From: Piscirickettsiaceae bacterium
GTDB lineage: Bacteria; Pseudomonadota; Gammaproteobacteria; Nitrosococcales; Methylophagaceae
Direction of reading: 5' to 3'
DNA: 64,000 bases
Assembly (NCBI GenBank): GCA_024685975.1
Contig: JAIBDZ010000006.1
Span: 34,410 to 98,409 of the forward strand
Under the pieces are notes generated by a model, which had not been told where the DNA came from, searched no databases, and saw nothing but the letters and a program-made list of their open reading frames with translations. Shown piece by piece: positions 23,839-32,350 of this stretch; position 1 is the stretch's first letter; every line of letters starts with the position of its first letter. The position numbers and the translations under genes were made by a program.

Positions 23839-26510
23839 GCCAGTCAGTGAAAAGTACCTGCCCTTATTGTGGGGTAGGTTGTGGCGTTATTTTGACCGAG
23901 GTAGATGAACAATGGACGGTGAAAGGCGATCCCGAACATCCAGCTAACTATGGCCGTTTATGCTCTAAAGGATCTGCGCTTGCCGATACAGTAGGACTAT
24001 CTGATCGCATGCAATATCCTAGTATTCAAGGTAAAAAAGTAAGCTGGGATACGGCAATAAGCACTATTAGCACCCAATTTTCTGACATCATCAAAACACA
24101 TGGGCCAGATGCCGTCGCTTTTTATGTCTCAGGGCAATTATTGACGGAAGATTATTATGTTGCCAATAAGCTAATGAAAGGCTTTATTGGAAGTGGCAAT
24201 ATCGATACGAATTCAAGACTGTGTATGTCTTCAGCGGTCGCTGGTTATAAACGTGCTTTTGGCGCCGATAGCGTACCATGTAGTTACGAAGATATTGATC
24301 AGGCTGATCTCATTATATTAGAAGGATCAAATCTCGCTTGGTGCCATCCTATTTTATTTCAACGTATCAACCAAGCAAAACAACAGCGTCCTAATCTACA
24401 GGTTATCGTGATTGACCCAAGACAAACGGCCAGTTGTGATATTGCAGACTTACATTTGCCGTTAAAGCTAGGAACGGACGCCGTTTTATTTAATGGTTTA
24501 TTACATTATTTGGCAACACAGGGCTATGACAATACCGCTTTTATCGAACAATCAACAGAAGGCGTTGAGGCGGCATTAGCTATTGCCGAGAAGACCGCTA
24601 GAACTAGTCAAATTGTGGCTGCACAGTGTGGTTTAACAGAACAACAAGTTGACGCCTTTTACAAGGCCTTTGCCACAACAGAAAAAGCGGTGACCTTGTA
24701 TTCACAAGGGATTAATCAATCAAGTTCAGGTACAGATAAGTCAAACAGTATTATTAATTGTTACTTATTGACCGGGCGTGTAGGTCAATCTGGTATGGGG
24801 CCTTTTTCTGTCACAGGACAACCCAATGCGATGGGAGGTCGAGAAGTCGGTGGATTGAGTAATCAATTAGCCGCACATATGGAGATTGATAATCCTAGGC
24901 ACAGAGATACTGTTGCTGAATTTTGGCAAACAAAGCAACTTGCTTCTAATGCGGGGGCGAAAGCGGTTGATATGTTTCGAGATGTCGCCAGTGGTAAAAT
25001 AAAAGCCATTTGGATCATGGCAACAAACCCAGTTGTCAGTATGCCTGATGCTGATGCAGTGAAAGCGGCGTTAGAGAAATGTGAGTTAGTCATAGTTTCT
25101 GATTGTGAAGCAACAACAGATACCACAGAATGTGCAGATATTTTACTACCGGCGTTAGCTTGGGGGGAAAAGTCAGGCACAGTTACTAATTCAGAACGAC
25201 GTATTTCACGTCAGCGTGCCTTTTTACCATCCCCTTTTGAAGCGAAAGCGGACTGGTGGATAATCAGTCAAGTGGCCAGAAAAATGGGTTTTGAAAAGGC
25301 CTTTAATTATCACAATAGCGCTGATGTATTTAGAGAACATGCTGCTTTGTCAGGATTTCAGAATCAGGGCGAACGTGATTTTAATATCAGTGGTTTATCA
25401 CATATCACGAATGAGCATTATGATGACCTCACGCCCACGCAATGGCCCATTACACCAACACAATTAGCAGGAACAGCTAGATTATTTACGGATGGAAAAT
25501 TTTTCACAGACAATAAAAAAGCACGCTTTATTGCGATCACACCGCGATTACCAATAGGTGAAGTGACGGGCACATTACCGTTAATGTTAAATACTGGGCG
25601 AGTGAGAGACCACTGGCACACCATGACAAGAACCGCACGTAGCGCCACGTTAAATGGCCATACGGCAGAGCCAAGTATTGATATTCATCCACAAGATATA
25701 ATGAAATTTGGCTTAAAAGATGGCATGTTGGCAAAAGTAACAAGTGCCTTAAATACGATTGTTGTGCGTGTTGTTCAGACCAGCAAGCAAGCATGTGGTA
25801 CCGCCTTTATTCCAATGCATTGGAATGCACAATTTGCAGCTAATGCACGTGTCGACAGTTTAGTGGCAGCACATGTCGATCCAATTTCAGGACAACCTGA
25901 ACTAAAACAAACACCGATAGCCGTATCTCGATACCAATCTGCTTGGCAGGGTTTTATTTTAAGCCGAGATGATATTCCGTTAACGACGATAAAAGCAGCT
26001 GGCTTAGTGCAATATTGGGTGAAAATTAAAGGTAAACATTTCTGGCGTTATGAATTGTCAGGAGAAAAGCAAAGTGATGTTCAAACCGTATTGGACGAGT
26101 TATTAACAATCAATAAAACAGAATGGATTGAATATGCCGATTCAAGCCAAGAAGTTTATCGTTATGCACATATAGTCGATGACCAATTACAAGCAGTGGC
26201 CATGTTTTCAAACCAAACCGATTTACCCGCTCGGGCTTGGTTAAGTCAATTATTTCAAGAGACTGAACTTGACCCACAAGTTCGCCATACTTTATTGGCT
26301 GGAAAAGCAGGCAAAGGTGTTCCCGATGCCGGTGCGATAGTGTGTGCTTGTTTTGGCGTCGGTGAAAACACGATAAAAGAGGCAATTACATGTGGCAAAG
26401 CGATGACAACAGAACAGTTAGGTCAACAGTTGAAGGCGGGTACCAATTGTGGTTCTTGTTTACCTGAGTTAAATAATCTGATTTCCAATACAAAACCTAT
26501 ACCAGCTTAG
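23835..26510 (+). CDS. nasA: Assimilatory nitrate reductase, catalytic subunit
   Basis: 891-residue cytoplasmic Mo-bis-MGD enzyme that reduces nitrate to nitrite. The N-terminal [4Fe-4S] motif is CPYCGVGC with a downstream Cys in LCSKGS. Molybdopterin domains follow with GSNLAWCHPI, GQPNAMGGREVGG and TNSERRISRQR. The C-terminal molydopterin dinucleotide-binding domain contains NTGRVRDHWHTMTRT. The last 60 residues form a BFD-like [2Fe-2S] module (CACFGVGE to GTNCGSC), as in Klebsiella-type NasA. The ATG overlaps the nasB stop. It is the last gene of the nirB operon; the porin downstream has its own sigma-54-type promoter. Confidence 0.96.
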   Translation: MSQSVKSTCPYCGVGCGVILTEVDEQWTVKGDPEHPANYGRLCSKGSALADTVGLSDRMQYPSIQGKKVSWDTAISTISTQFSDIIKTHGPDAVAFYVSGQLLTEDYYVANKLMKGFIGSGNIDTNSRLCMSSAVAGYKRAFGADSVPCSYEDIDQADLIILEGSNLAWCHPILFQRINQAKQQRPNLQVIVIDPRQTASCDIADLHLPLKLGTDAVLFNGLLHYLATQGYDNTAFIEQSTEGVEAALAIAEKTARTSQIVAAQCGLTEQQVDAFYKAFATTEKAVTLYSQGINQSSSGTDKSNSIINCYLLTGRVGQSGMGPFSVTGQPNAMGGREVGGLSNQLAAHMEIDNPRHRDTVAEFWQTKQLASNAGAKAVDMFRDVASGKIKAIWIMATNPVVSMPDADAVKAALEKCELVIVSDCEATTDTTECADILLPALAWGEKSGTVTNSERRISRQRAFLPSPFEAKADWWIISQVARKMGFEKAFNYHNSADVFREHAALSGFQNQGERDFNISGLSHITNEHYDDLTPTQWPITPTQLAGTARLFTDGKFFTDNKKARFIAITPRLPIGEVTGTLPLMLNTGRVRDHWHTMTRTARSATLNGHTAEPSIDIHPQDIMKFGLKDGMLAKVTSALNTIVVRVVQTSKQACGTAFIPMHWNAQFAANARVDSLVAAHVDPISGQPELKQTPIAVSRYQSAWQGFILSRDDIPLTTIKAAGLVQYWVKIKGKHFWRYELSGEKQSDVQTVLDELLTINKTEWIEYADSSQEVYRYAHIVDDQLQAVAMFSNQTDLPARAWLSQLFQETELDPQVRHTLLAGKAGKGVPDAGAIVCACFGVGENTIKEAITCGKAMTTEQLGQQLKAGTNCGSCLPELNNLISNTKPIPA

Positions 26511-26535
26511 TTTTAGTGCATTTCCATTAACAACG

Positions 26536-26552
26536 TGCTCAAAGCTGGTGCA
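26536..26552. promoter_or_regulatory. NtrC-like binding site upstream of the porin gene
   Basis: TGCTCAAAGCTGGTGCA fits the NtrC dyad with mismatches in the left half (GCTC-N7-GTGC). It lies about 90-106 bp before the start point predicted from the sigma-54 element at 26616, the same spacing as at nirB. Confidence 0.5.
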
Positions 26553-26615
26553 TATGGCACAACACAACAGCAGTGAAATCCAAATAATTATATAAAAAAT
26601 AATGACTTAAATAAA

Positions 26616-26631
26616 TGGCAAGGACATTGCC
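26616..26631 (+). promoter_or_regulatory. Sigma-54-type promoter of the porin gene
   Basis: TGGCAAGGACATTGCC has GG at 26617-26618 and GC at 26629-26630, ten bases apart. It matches TGGCA and TTGC of the -24/-12 consensus very well. The predicted start is near 26642, leaving a leader of about 88 bases. Confidence 0.75.
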
Positions 26632-26677
26632 TCTTGTTATTTATAGTTGAGATAAATGAGTATCAAAAGTGGGTCAG

Positions 26678-26714
26678 AAAGTAGTTGTTAATGAATACGC
26701 TACTTTAATTTTTT
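26678..26714 (+). terminator. Possible leader attenuator before the porin gene
   Basis: AAAGTAG (26678-26684) pairs with CTACTTT (26700-26706), and a run of six T (26709-26714) follows two bases later, all within the untranslated leader of the porin gene. An ANTAR-type antiterminator protein is encoded next door, so transcription attenuation is conceivable. The stem is AT-rich and the loop is long, so it may be weak or non-functional. Confidence 0.35.
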
Positions 26715-26729
26715 ATATAAGGAAGCTTC

Positions 26730-27971
26730 ATGTCAAATACAAAAACAGCATTATCTGCGACATTGCTCGTATCATCAATGAGTCTGGGCACGCTCTCAAC
26801 AGCAGTACAGGCTGAGGATGCTTTTATGGACGCATTAACTGGCGGTAAGGTGAGTTTTTCAGCTCGCGTTCGTTATGAGTCTGTTGAACAAGATAATGCT
26901 TTAAAAGATGCTGATGCTTTAACGCTGAGAACAACGTTAGGGTATAAAACAGGCAGCTTTAATGGCTTTACAGGATTCATTGAATTAGAAGATGTGTCTG
27001 ATCTCGGCTCTGATGATTACAACAGTACAACGAATGGTAAAGGGACATATTCCGTTATTGCCGATCCTGAAGGTACAGAAGTGAACCAAGCTTATTTAGG
27101 TTATCAATATGGTGACAATGAAGTGAGGTTTGGTCGCCAAGAAATTTTTTATCGTAAGACACCATTCCACCGTTTTGTGGGTAATGTTCTGTGGCGTCAA
27201 AACCATCAGTCTTATGATGCATTACGGTTGACTAGCAAGGCGTTAACAAATACTAAATTTGAATATGCTTATTTAACTAAAATTCATACTATTTTTGGTG
27301 AAGATAGTAATACCGCTTTAATTGATGATGGAGATATTGATGTCGAGGCACATTTATTGAGTGTGCAATACAGCGGTTTACCCATCGGGACAATATCAAC
27401 GTACGCGCATTTGGTTGATTACGATGATAGCGAAGCTATTTCCAATAAAATTATCGGTGCCAGATTAAGCGGATCTCAAGCTGTATCTGATGATGTTCAA
27501 GTGCTTTATACCGCGGAGTATGCACAACAAGATGATTATAAAGATGGGACCCAAGATGACCATAATTATTATTTGGCCGAATTAGGTGGAAAATATAAAG
27601 GGTGGTTAGCGAAACTATCTCATGAAGTTCAAGAAGGAGATGGCACAACAAGTTTCAAAACGCGATTAGGGACGAATCATGCATACCAAGGTTGGGCAGA
27701 TCAGTTTTTGACAACACCGGCACAAGGTCTAGAAGATACTTACTTAACGGTCGCGGGCATGGTCTTTGGGACTCGATTAGTGGTCGCTTATCATGATTTT
27801 GAAACAAATGAAGACAGTATTGATGCGGGTGATGAGTTGAATATTTTACTGACTAAGAAATTCAATCAACATTATTCCATTGGGGTGAAATATGCTGATT
27901 ATGAGGCGGGTGATTTAGCTGGGAAAGTCGATACTGAAAAGTTTTGGGTTTTTGGCCAAATGTCATTTTAA
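26730..27971 (+). CDS. Outer membrane porin of the alginate-export type
   Basis: 413-residue beta-barrel with a signal peptide (cleavage near VQA-ED). It has the family pattern SFSARVRYESVEQDN, then DADALTLRTTLGYKTG, GFIELEDVSD, DPEGTEVNQAYLGY and VRFGRQEI. The C terminus ends in aromatic Phe (FWVFGQMSF), as expected for assembly by the Bam complex. Proteins of this kind are annotated as alginate export porins, but the position between nasA and the nitrate ABC transporter, and the NtrC/sigma-54-type promoter, suggest a nitrate or nitrite entry channel. RBS AAGGA precedes the ATG. Confidence 0.8.
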   Translation: MSNTKTALSATLLVSSMSLGTLSTAVQAEDAFMDALTGGKVSFSARVRYESVEQDNALKDADALTLRTTLGYKTGSFNGFTGFIELEDVSDLGSDDYNSTTNGKGTYSVIADPEGTEVNQAYLGYQYGDNEVRFGRQEIFYRKTPFHRFVGNVLWRQNHQSYDALRLTSKALTNTKFEYAYLTKIHTIFGEDSNTALIDDGDIDVEAHLLSVQYSGLPIGTISTYAHLVDYDDSEAISNKIIGARLSGSQAVSDDVQVLYTAEYAQQDDYKDGTQDDHNYYLAELGGKYKGWLAKLSHEVQEGDGTTSFKTRLGTNHAYQGWADQFLTTPAQGLEDTYLTVAGMVFGTRLVVAYHDFETNEDSIDAGDELNILLTKKFNQHYSIGVKYADYEAGDLAGKVDTEKFWVFGQMSF

Positions 27972-27985
27972 TGTTTCTTTAAACA

Positions 27986-28082
27986 GACTAGGTTGAGTGT
28001 TGTTTTGAACTGGTTTTAAAAGGAATAAAATCAAACACAAAAACATGAAAAATAAGGGTAAGAAGCAATATTTAACCTAGTC
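27986..28082. repeat. Inverted repeat flanking the leader of the ANTAR gene
   Basis: GACTAGGTT (27986-27994) is complementary to AACCTAGTC (28074-28082), 79 bases apart, just before the ANTAR regulator gene. The arms could close a long-range RNA stem or be two copies of a binding site. Nothing else clear is seen in the enclosed AT-rich stretch. Confidence 0.4.
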
Positions 28083-28108
28083 AAAGCAGATAATAGAAAG
28101 TGAAAACA

Positions 28109-28693
28109 ATGAATACAATTCTATTGAGTGAATCAAAAGCAGCCAGTGAATTAGTTCGGTCTGTGCTGGCGGTAAATAAAGACTATGACTTAATTTACGA
28201 GGCGACGAGTTTGACGGAATTAATGACTGCTCAAGTCGTTCAACCTGAATTGATGATTTTATGTATTACTTCTCCTGATCAGCAGTTATTGATGCAATTA
28301 AAGTTAGTAGAAGAACGGTTTCCTTTGCCTATTATTATTTTCACGGAAATAGAAGGAAGCCATGCCATTGAATCTGCAATCGAGGCAGGTGTCAGTGCTT
28401 ATGTCGTTGATGGCTTATCTGAACCACGTCTTTTACCGATTATTAGGACAGCGATAGCGCGTTTCAAACAAAGTTTATCGATGCAAAAAGAGTTAAATCA
28501 ATTACGTACCACACTGTCTGAACGCAAAATTATAGACCGTGCAAAAGGCATTATCATGGCGCAAAAAAAATGTACGGAAGAAGAGGCCTATTCTTTACTC
28601 AGAACCACAGCGATGAATCAAAATAGTCGCTTAGCTTTATTGGCTCAAAATATTATTGATACCGCGGGTTTGCTAGGCTCGGCTTCTAGATAA
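28109..28693 (+). CDS. nasT: ANTAR-domain response regulator (NasT-like)
   Basis: About 194 residues. The N-terminal receiver-like domain (NTILLSESKAASELVRSVL onward) seems to keep few of the phosphoacceptor residues. A helical linker (AIARFKQSLSMQKELNQLRTTLSERK) leads into a C-terminal ANTAR RNA-binding domain with the family signature IIDRAKGIIMAQKKCTEEEAYSLLRTTAM. NasT/NasR proteins bind paired hairpins in nas leader RNA and prevent termination. No NasS-type sensor gene is next to it, although the NrtA-like protein downstream belongs to the same fold family. The ATG at 28109 is preferred; GTG at 28100 is an alternative. Confidence 0.85.
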   Translation: MNTILLSESKAASELVRSVLAVNKDYDLIYEATSLTELMTAQVVQPELMILCITSPDQQLLMQLKLVEERFPLPIIIFTEIEGSHAIESAIEAGVSAYVVDGLSEPRLLPIIRTAIARFKQSLSMQKELNQLRTTLSERKIIDRAKGIIMAQKKCTEEEAYSLLRTTAMNQNSRLALLAQNIIDTAGLLGSASR

Positions 28694-28748
28694 AGTGCCC
28701 TCAATTTGCTCTATTATTCAAAAATGACCGCATCAAAAAACACCATGA

Positions 28749-28765
28749 CGCACAATATTAGTGCG
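28749..28765. promoter_or_regulatory. NtrC-like binding site upstream of nrtA
   Basis: CGCACAATATTAGTGCG contains GCAC-N7-GTGC, the NtrC core spacing, as a symmetric dyad. It lies about 110-126 bp upstream of the start point predicted from the sigma-54 element at 28849. Confidence 0.6.
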
Positions 28766-28848
28766 GTCAAATACCCAAACGGATATAAAAAACGCTCGCT
28801 CGTTTTCAACTGCATGATTTGTCATCATTTTTCTAAACATTAGTTTAT

Positions 28849-28864
28849 TGGCTTAAACATTGCA
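28849..28864 (+). promoter_or_regulatory. Sigma-54-type promoter of the nrt operon
   Basis: TGGCTTAAACATTGCA has GG at 28850-28851 and GC at 28862-28863 with ten bases between; TGGC and TTGCA match the -24/-12 consensus. The start would be near 28875, giving a leader of about 124 bases before nrtA. Confidence 0.72.
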
Positions 28865-28998
28865 CTAAAACTCTCTAATCACAGAATGTAACAGTGGTAC
28901 ATGCGAAGACACTTGGGCTTCTAGCTTAATAATAAAGCGTTGTTGACTGATGACATGATGAATGGAAAGCACTTTTGAAATTGACCTTGGAGCAGTAA

Positions 28999-30399
28999 AT
29001 GCACACCTTCACCACACTTTTTTCACGTAGAAAAATAATCACACTTTTGGCTATGGCCAATATAGCTATTTCAGCGAGTTTAATGCCATTGTCAATTGCA
29101 ACGGCAGCGCCAGGAGAATTAGAAAAAGAAGATTTGAAATTTGGGTTTATTAAACTCACAGATATGGCCCCACTCGCCATTGCGTACGAAAAAGGCTTTT
29201 TTGAGGATGAAGGGCTTTATGTCACCTTAGAGGCTCAAGCTAACTGGAAAGTATTATTAGATGGTGTTATCGATGGCAATCTGGATGGTGCTCATATGTT
29301 AGCGGGGCAACCGCTTGGTGCGACAATTGGATTTGGGACTAAAGCCGATATTATCACGGCCTTTAGCATGGACTTAAATGGTAATGCGATTACAGTATCG
29401 AATGATATCTGGGAGCAAATGAAGCTTCATGTTCCCATGGAGGCTGGAAAACCTATTCACCCGATTAGTGCGTCATCTTTAAAACCAGTAGTGGAGTCAT
29501 ATATTGATGAGGGTAAGCCATTCAAAATGGGTATGGTTTTCCCAGTCTCAACACATAACTACGAACTGCGATATTGGTTAGCCGCTGGCGGTATTCACCC
29601 TGGGTACTATGCACCACATACCGGTGATGTTAGTGGTCAAATTGATGCAGAAGCGTTGTTATCAGTCACACCGCCACCACAAATGCCTTCAACAATGGAA
29701 GCGGGCACAATCTATGGTTATTGTGTGGGTGAACCATGGAATCAGCAAGCTGTTTTTAAAGGCATTGGTGTTCCAGTCATCACAGACTATGAGATTTGGA
29801 AAAATAATCCAGAAAAAGTATTTGGTGTCAGTCAATCATGGTCCGATAATAACCCGAATACACATATCGCTGTTGTGAAATCATTGATTCGCGCGGCTGC
29901 ATGGTTAGACGATAACAATAATGCGAACCGGCCGGAAGCAGTGAAAATTTTATCTCAAAGTCATTATGTTGGTGCTGATTATGATGTGATTGCGAATAGT
30001 ATGACGGGTACATTTGAATATGAAAAAGGGGATACGCGTGATGTGCCAGATTTCAATGTGTTTTTCCGTTATAACGCTACCTATCCCTATTATAGCGATG
30101 CGATTTGGTACTTAACGCAAATGCGTCGTTGGGGACAAATCCCTGAAGCAAAATCAGATCAATGGTTTATGGATATTGCTAAAAAGGTCTACCGTCCTGA
30201 CATTTATGCCATTGCGGCCAAAGAACTCATTGCAGAAGGCAAGTTATCGTCAGCTGATTTCCCTGACTTTGTAACAGAAACTGGGTTTAAAGCACCACAA
30301 ACAGAGTTTATTGATGAAATTACTTTCGATGGCACGAAGCCTAATGCTTATCTTGAGCAATTCCCTATTGGTTTAAAAGGCGACATGGTAGTCGACTAA
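28999..30399 (+). CDS. nrtA: Nitrate ABC transporter, substrate-binding protein
   Basis: 466-residue periplasmic binding protein of the CmpA/NrtA family. The N terminus has a twin-arginine-like SRRKIITLL motif and a hydrophobic stretch ending near TATAAP, so export may use Sec or Tat. The mature part has [37 protein letters not shown] and [10 protein letters not shown], typical of nitrate/bicarbonate binders. An RBS (TTGGAG) lies 8 bases before the ATG. It heads nrtA-nrtB-nrtC/D under a sigma-54-type promoter. Confidence 0.93.
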   Translation: MHTFTTLFSRRKIITLLAMANIAISASLMPLSIATAAPGELEKEDLKFGFIKLTDMAPLAIAYEKGFFEDEGLYVTLEAQANWKVLLDGVIDGNLDGAHMLAGQPLGATIGFGTKADIITAFSMDLNGNAITVSNDIWEQMKLHVPMEAGKPIHPISASSLKPVVESYIDEGKPFKMGMVFPVSTHNYELRYWLAAGGIHPGYYAPHTGDVSGQIDAEALLSVTPPPQMPSTMEAGTIYGYCVGEPWNQQAVFKGIGVPVITDYEIWKNNPEKVFGVSQSWSDNNPNTHIAVVKSLIRAAAWLDDNNNANRPEAVKILSQSHYVGADYDVIANSMTGTFEYEKGDTRDVPDFNVFFRYNATYPYYSDAIWYLTQMRRWGQIPEAKSDQWFMDIAKKVYRPDIYAIAAKELIAEGKLSSADFPDFVTETGFKAPQTEFIDEITFDGTKPNAYLEQFPIGLKGDMVVD

Positions 30400-30475
30400 C
30401 TTAAACTGATTTTCTGCAGCGAAGCGAGATTTCAAATCATTCTCGTACACTTCTAACAACAAGATATTAAAAATA

Positions 30476-31498
30476 ATGAAAGATAAATTGATCAATTTCT
30501 TTGAAATGACAGGTTTTGACTGGTTTGTGCCTATTGTTAAGTTGGTTTCTGGTGACTCACCGAAAGAGCAATTAACATTATTAGTTAAAATGGTCGGTAT
30601 TCCGATGGTTGCCTTTGCAGTGTTTTTGGTTTTATGGCATGTCGGTGCGGCGAAAGTCGTGACTAGCTTAGGACAGGTACCAGGGCCTGTACAAGTGTAT
30701 GAGCAAGCAACTAATCTTATTGATGAGCATTATCAAGAACGTGAAAAAGAAGTGAAATTTTATGAACGTCAGGAAAAACGCAATGCTGATAAATTACTCA
30801 AAAACCCTGATGCAAAAGTGAAAATAAGGCCTTATACCGGTAAAGAAACCTTCTTTGACCAAATCCTAACGAGTTTAATTACCGTATTTGCCGGTTTTAT
30901 TATCGCAAGTATTATCGCTATTCCTATAGGCATTATGAGTGGTTTAAGTGATACTCTATATTCCGCTTTAAACCCAATTATTCAGATATTTAAGCCTGTG
31001 TCACCCTTAGCGTGGTTACCCATTGTTACGATGGTAGTCAGTGCCACATATGTGTCATCGGATCCCACTTTTTCTAAATCCTTTTTAACGTCAGCGATTA
31101 CTGTCACTTTATGTTCCTTATGGCCAACGTTGATTAATACTGCTGTTGGTGTGTCCTCGATTGATCGTGATCTGATTAATGTGGGACGAGTGTTACGACT
31201 TAATTACATTACAACAGTATTTAAGATCGTGATTCCAGCTTCGATTCCGATGATTTTCACAGGTTTACGTATTTCATTAGGCATTGGTTGGATGGTCTTG
31301 ATTGCGGCTGAAATGTTAGCGCAGAACCCAGGTTTAGGTAAGTTTGTTTGGGATGAGTTCCAAAATGGTAGTTCTTCATCTTTAGGCAGAATTATGGTCG
31401 CGGTATTGACCATCGGGATCATCGGTTTCTTATTAGACCGAATCATGCTGACATTACAAAAAGCCTTCTCATACGATAAAAACGCGATAGTTCGCTAG
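30476..31498 (+). CDS. nrtB: Nitrate ABC transporter, permease
   Basis: 340-residue inner-membrane permease of the NrtB/SsuC (BPD_transp_1) family. One N-terminal membrane span (about residues 37-55) is followed by a long charged periplasmic or cytoplasmic insert (about 75-125, rich in Lys/Glu), then the permease core with ILTSLITVFAGFIIASIIAIPIGIM and the EAA-like loop INVGRVLRLNYITTVFKIVIPAS. The C-terminal spans end in FLLDRIMLTLQKAFSYD. The ATP-binding gene follows 9 bases later. Confidence 0.92.
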   Translation: MKDKLINFFEMTGFDWFVPIVKLVSGDSPKEQLTLLVKMVGIPMVAFAVFLVLWHVGAAKVVTSLGQVPGPVQVYEQATNLIDEHYQEREKEVKFYERQEKRNADKLLKNPDAKVKIRPYTGKETFFDQILTSLITVFAGFIIASIIAIPIGIMSGLSDTLYSALNPIIQIFKPVSPLAWLPIVTMVVSATYVSSDPTFSKSFLTSAITVTLCSLWPTLINTAVGVSSIDRDLINVGRVLRLNYITTVFKIVIPASIPMIFTGLRISLGIGWMVLIAAEMLAQNPGLGKFVWDEFQNGSSSSLGRIMVAVLTIGIIGFLLDRIMLTLQKAFSYDKNAIVR

Positions 31499-31507
31499 GA
31501 TAAAATC

Positions 31508-32299
31508 ATGGAAAAATATTTAAATATCGATCATATCAGTATTGAATTCCCTACGCCAAATGGCCCTTTTAAAGCTCTAGATGATGTGAGTTTAAAAGTT
31601 GATAAAGGGGAGTTCGTTAGCATTATTGGACATTCTGGTTGTGGTAAGTCGACGGTGATGAACATTGTGGGTGGTTTATATCAAGCAACCAGCGGGGGAG
31701 TGGTACTCGAAGGTCGTGAGGTCAATGAGCCTGGTCCTGATAGAGCGATCGTATTTCAAAACCATTCTTTATTCCCATGGCTGACGTGTTATCAAAATGT
31801 TGAATTGGCAGTGAAGTCAGTCTTTAAAGGGAGAAAATCGTCAAAAGAAATGCAAGAATGGGTCGAGCACAATATTGAACTCGTGCATATGAGTCACGCC
31901 AAGGATAAACTGCCTGCCGAAATTTCAGGTGGCATGAAACAGCGTATTGGCATAGCGAGAGCATTAGCAATGGAACCGAAGGTACTATTGATGGATGAGC
32001 CTTTTGGTGCTTTAGATGCTTTAACAAGAGCGCATCTACAAGATTCATTAATGGAGATCCAAGCAGAGTTAAATAATACCGTGATGATGATTACGCACGA
32101 TGTGGATGAAGCCGTATTGTTGTCCGATAAAATTGTCATGATGACCAATGGTCCTGAGGCGACAATAGGAGAGGTACTTGACGTGACATTGCCCCGCCCA
32201 AGGGCACGATTAGAGCTTGCTCATGATCAGCAATATAATTATTTTCGCTCAGAAGTGATTCATTTTTTACATGAGCGCCATGCGCGAAAAGTGGCGTAA
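31508..32299 (+). CDS. nrtD: Nitrate ABC transporter, ATP-binding protein
   Basis: 263-residue ABC ATPase. Walker A is GHSGCGKST, the Q-loop is in VFQNHSLFPWLT, the signature is ISGGMKQRIGIARA, Walker B is VLLMDEPFGALD and the switch His is in MITHDVDEA. The length matches NrtD (the single-domain partner) rather than the cyanobacterial NrtC fusion, so the transporter probably uses a homodimer. Last gene of the nrt operon, followed by a hairpin without a T run. Confidence 0.9.
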   Translation: MEKYLNIDHISIEFPTPNGPFKALDDVSLKVDKGEFVSIIGHSGCGKSTVMNIVGGLYQATSGGVVLEGREVNEPGPDRAIVFQNHSLFPWLTCYQNVELAVKSVFKGRKSSKEMQEWVEHNIELVHMSHAKDKLPAEISGGMKQRIGIARALAMEPKVLLMDEPFGALDALTRAHLQDSLMEIQAELNNTVMMITHDVDEAVLLSDKIVMMTNGPEATIGEVLDVTLPRPRARLELAHDQQYNYFRSEVIHFLHERHARKVA

Positions 32300-32305
32300 T
32301 CAATG

Positions 32306-32340
32306 AGCAATCCCTTGTGAAGATGAAGTAGGGGATTGCT
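32306..32340. terminator. Hairpin between convergent nrtD and the PilU-like gene
   Basis: AGCAATCCC (32306-32314) pairs perfectly with GGGATTGCT (32332-32340). No T run follows on either strand, so it is at best a weak or Rho-assisted terminator, or an mRNA 3'-end stabilising hairpin. Confidence 0.45.
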
Positions 32341-32350
32341 TGTGACAGCG

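Larger units (their letters stand above)
28694..28998. other. nasT-nrtA intergenic region with promoter and leader
   Basis: 305 bases without a gene. It holds an inverted repeat TGACCGCA (28725-28732) / TGCGGTCA (28762-28769), an NtrC-like dyad (28749-28765), a sigma-54-type promoter (28849-28864) and two small tandem hairpins in the leader (28886-28902 and 28905-28921). No open frame of interest was seen. Confidence 0.65.

Noticed and set aside
28725-28769. Terminator after the ANTAR gene (TGACCGCA / TGCGGTCA)
   Set aside because: No T run follows, the loop is 29 bases long, and its right arm overlaps the NtrC-like dyad; treated as a chance or operator-type repeat.
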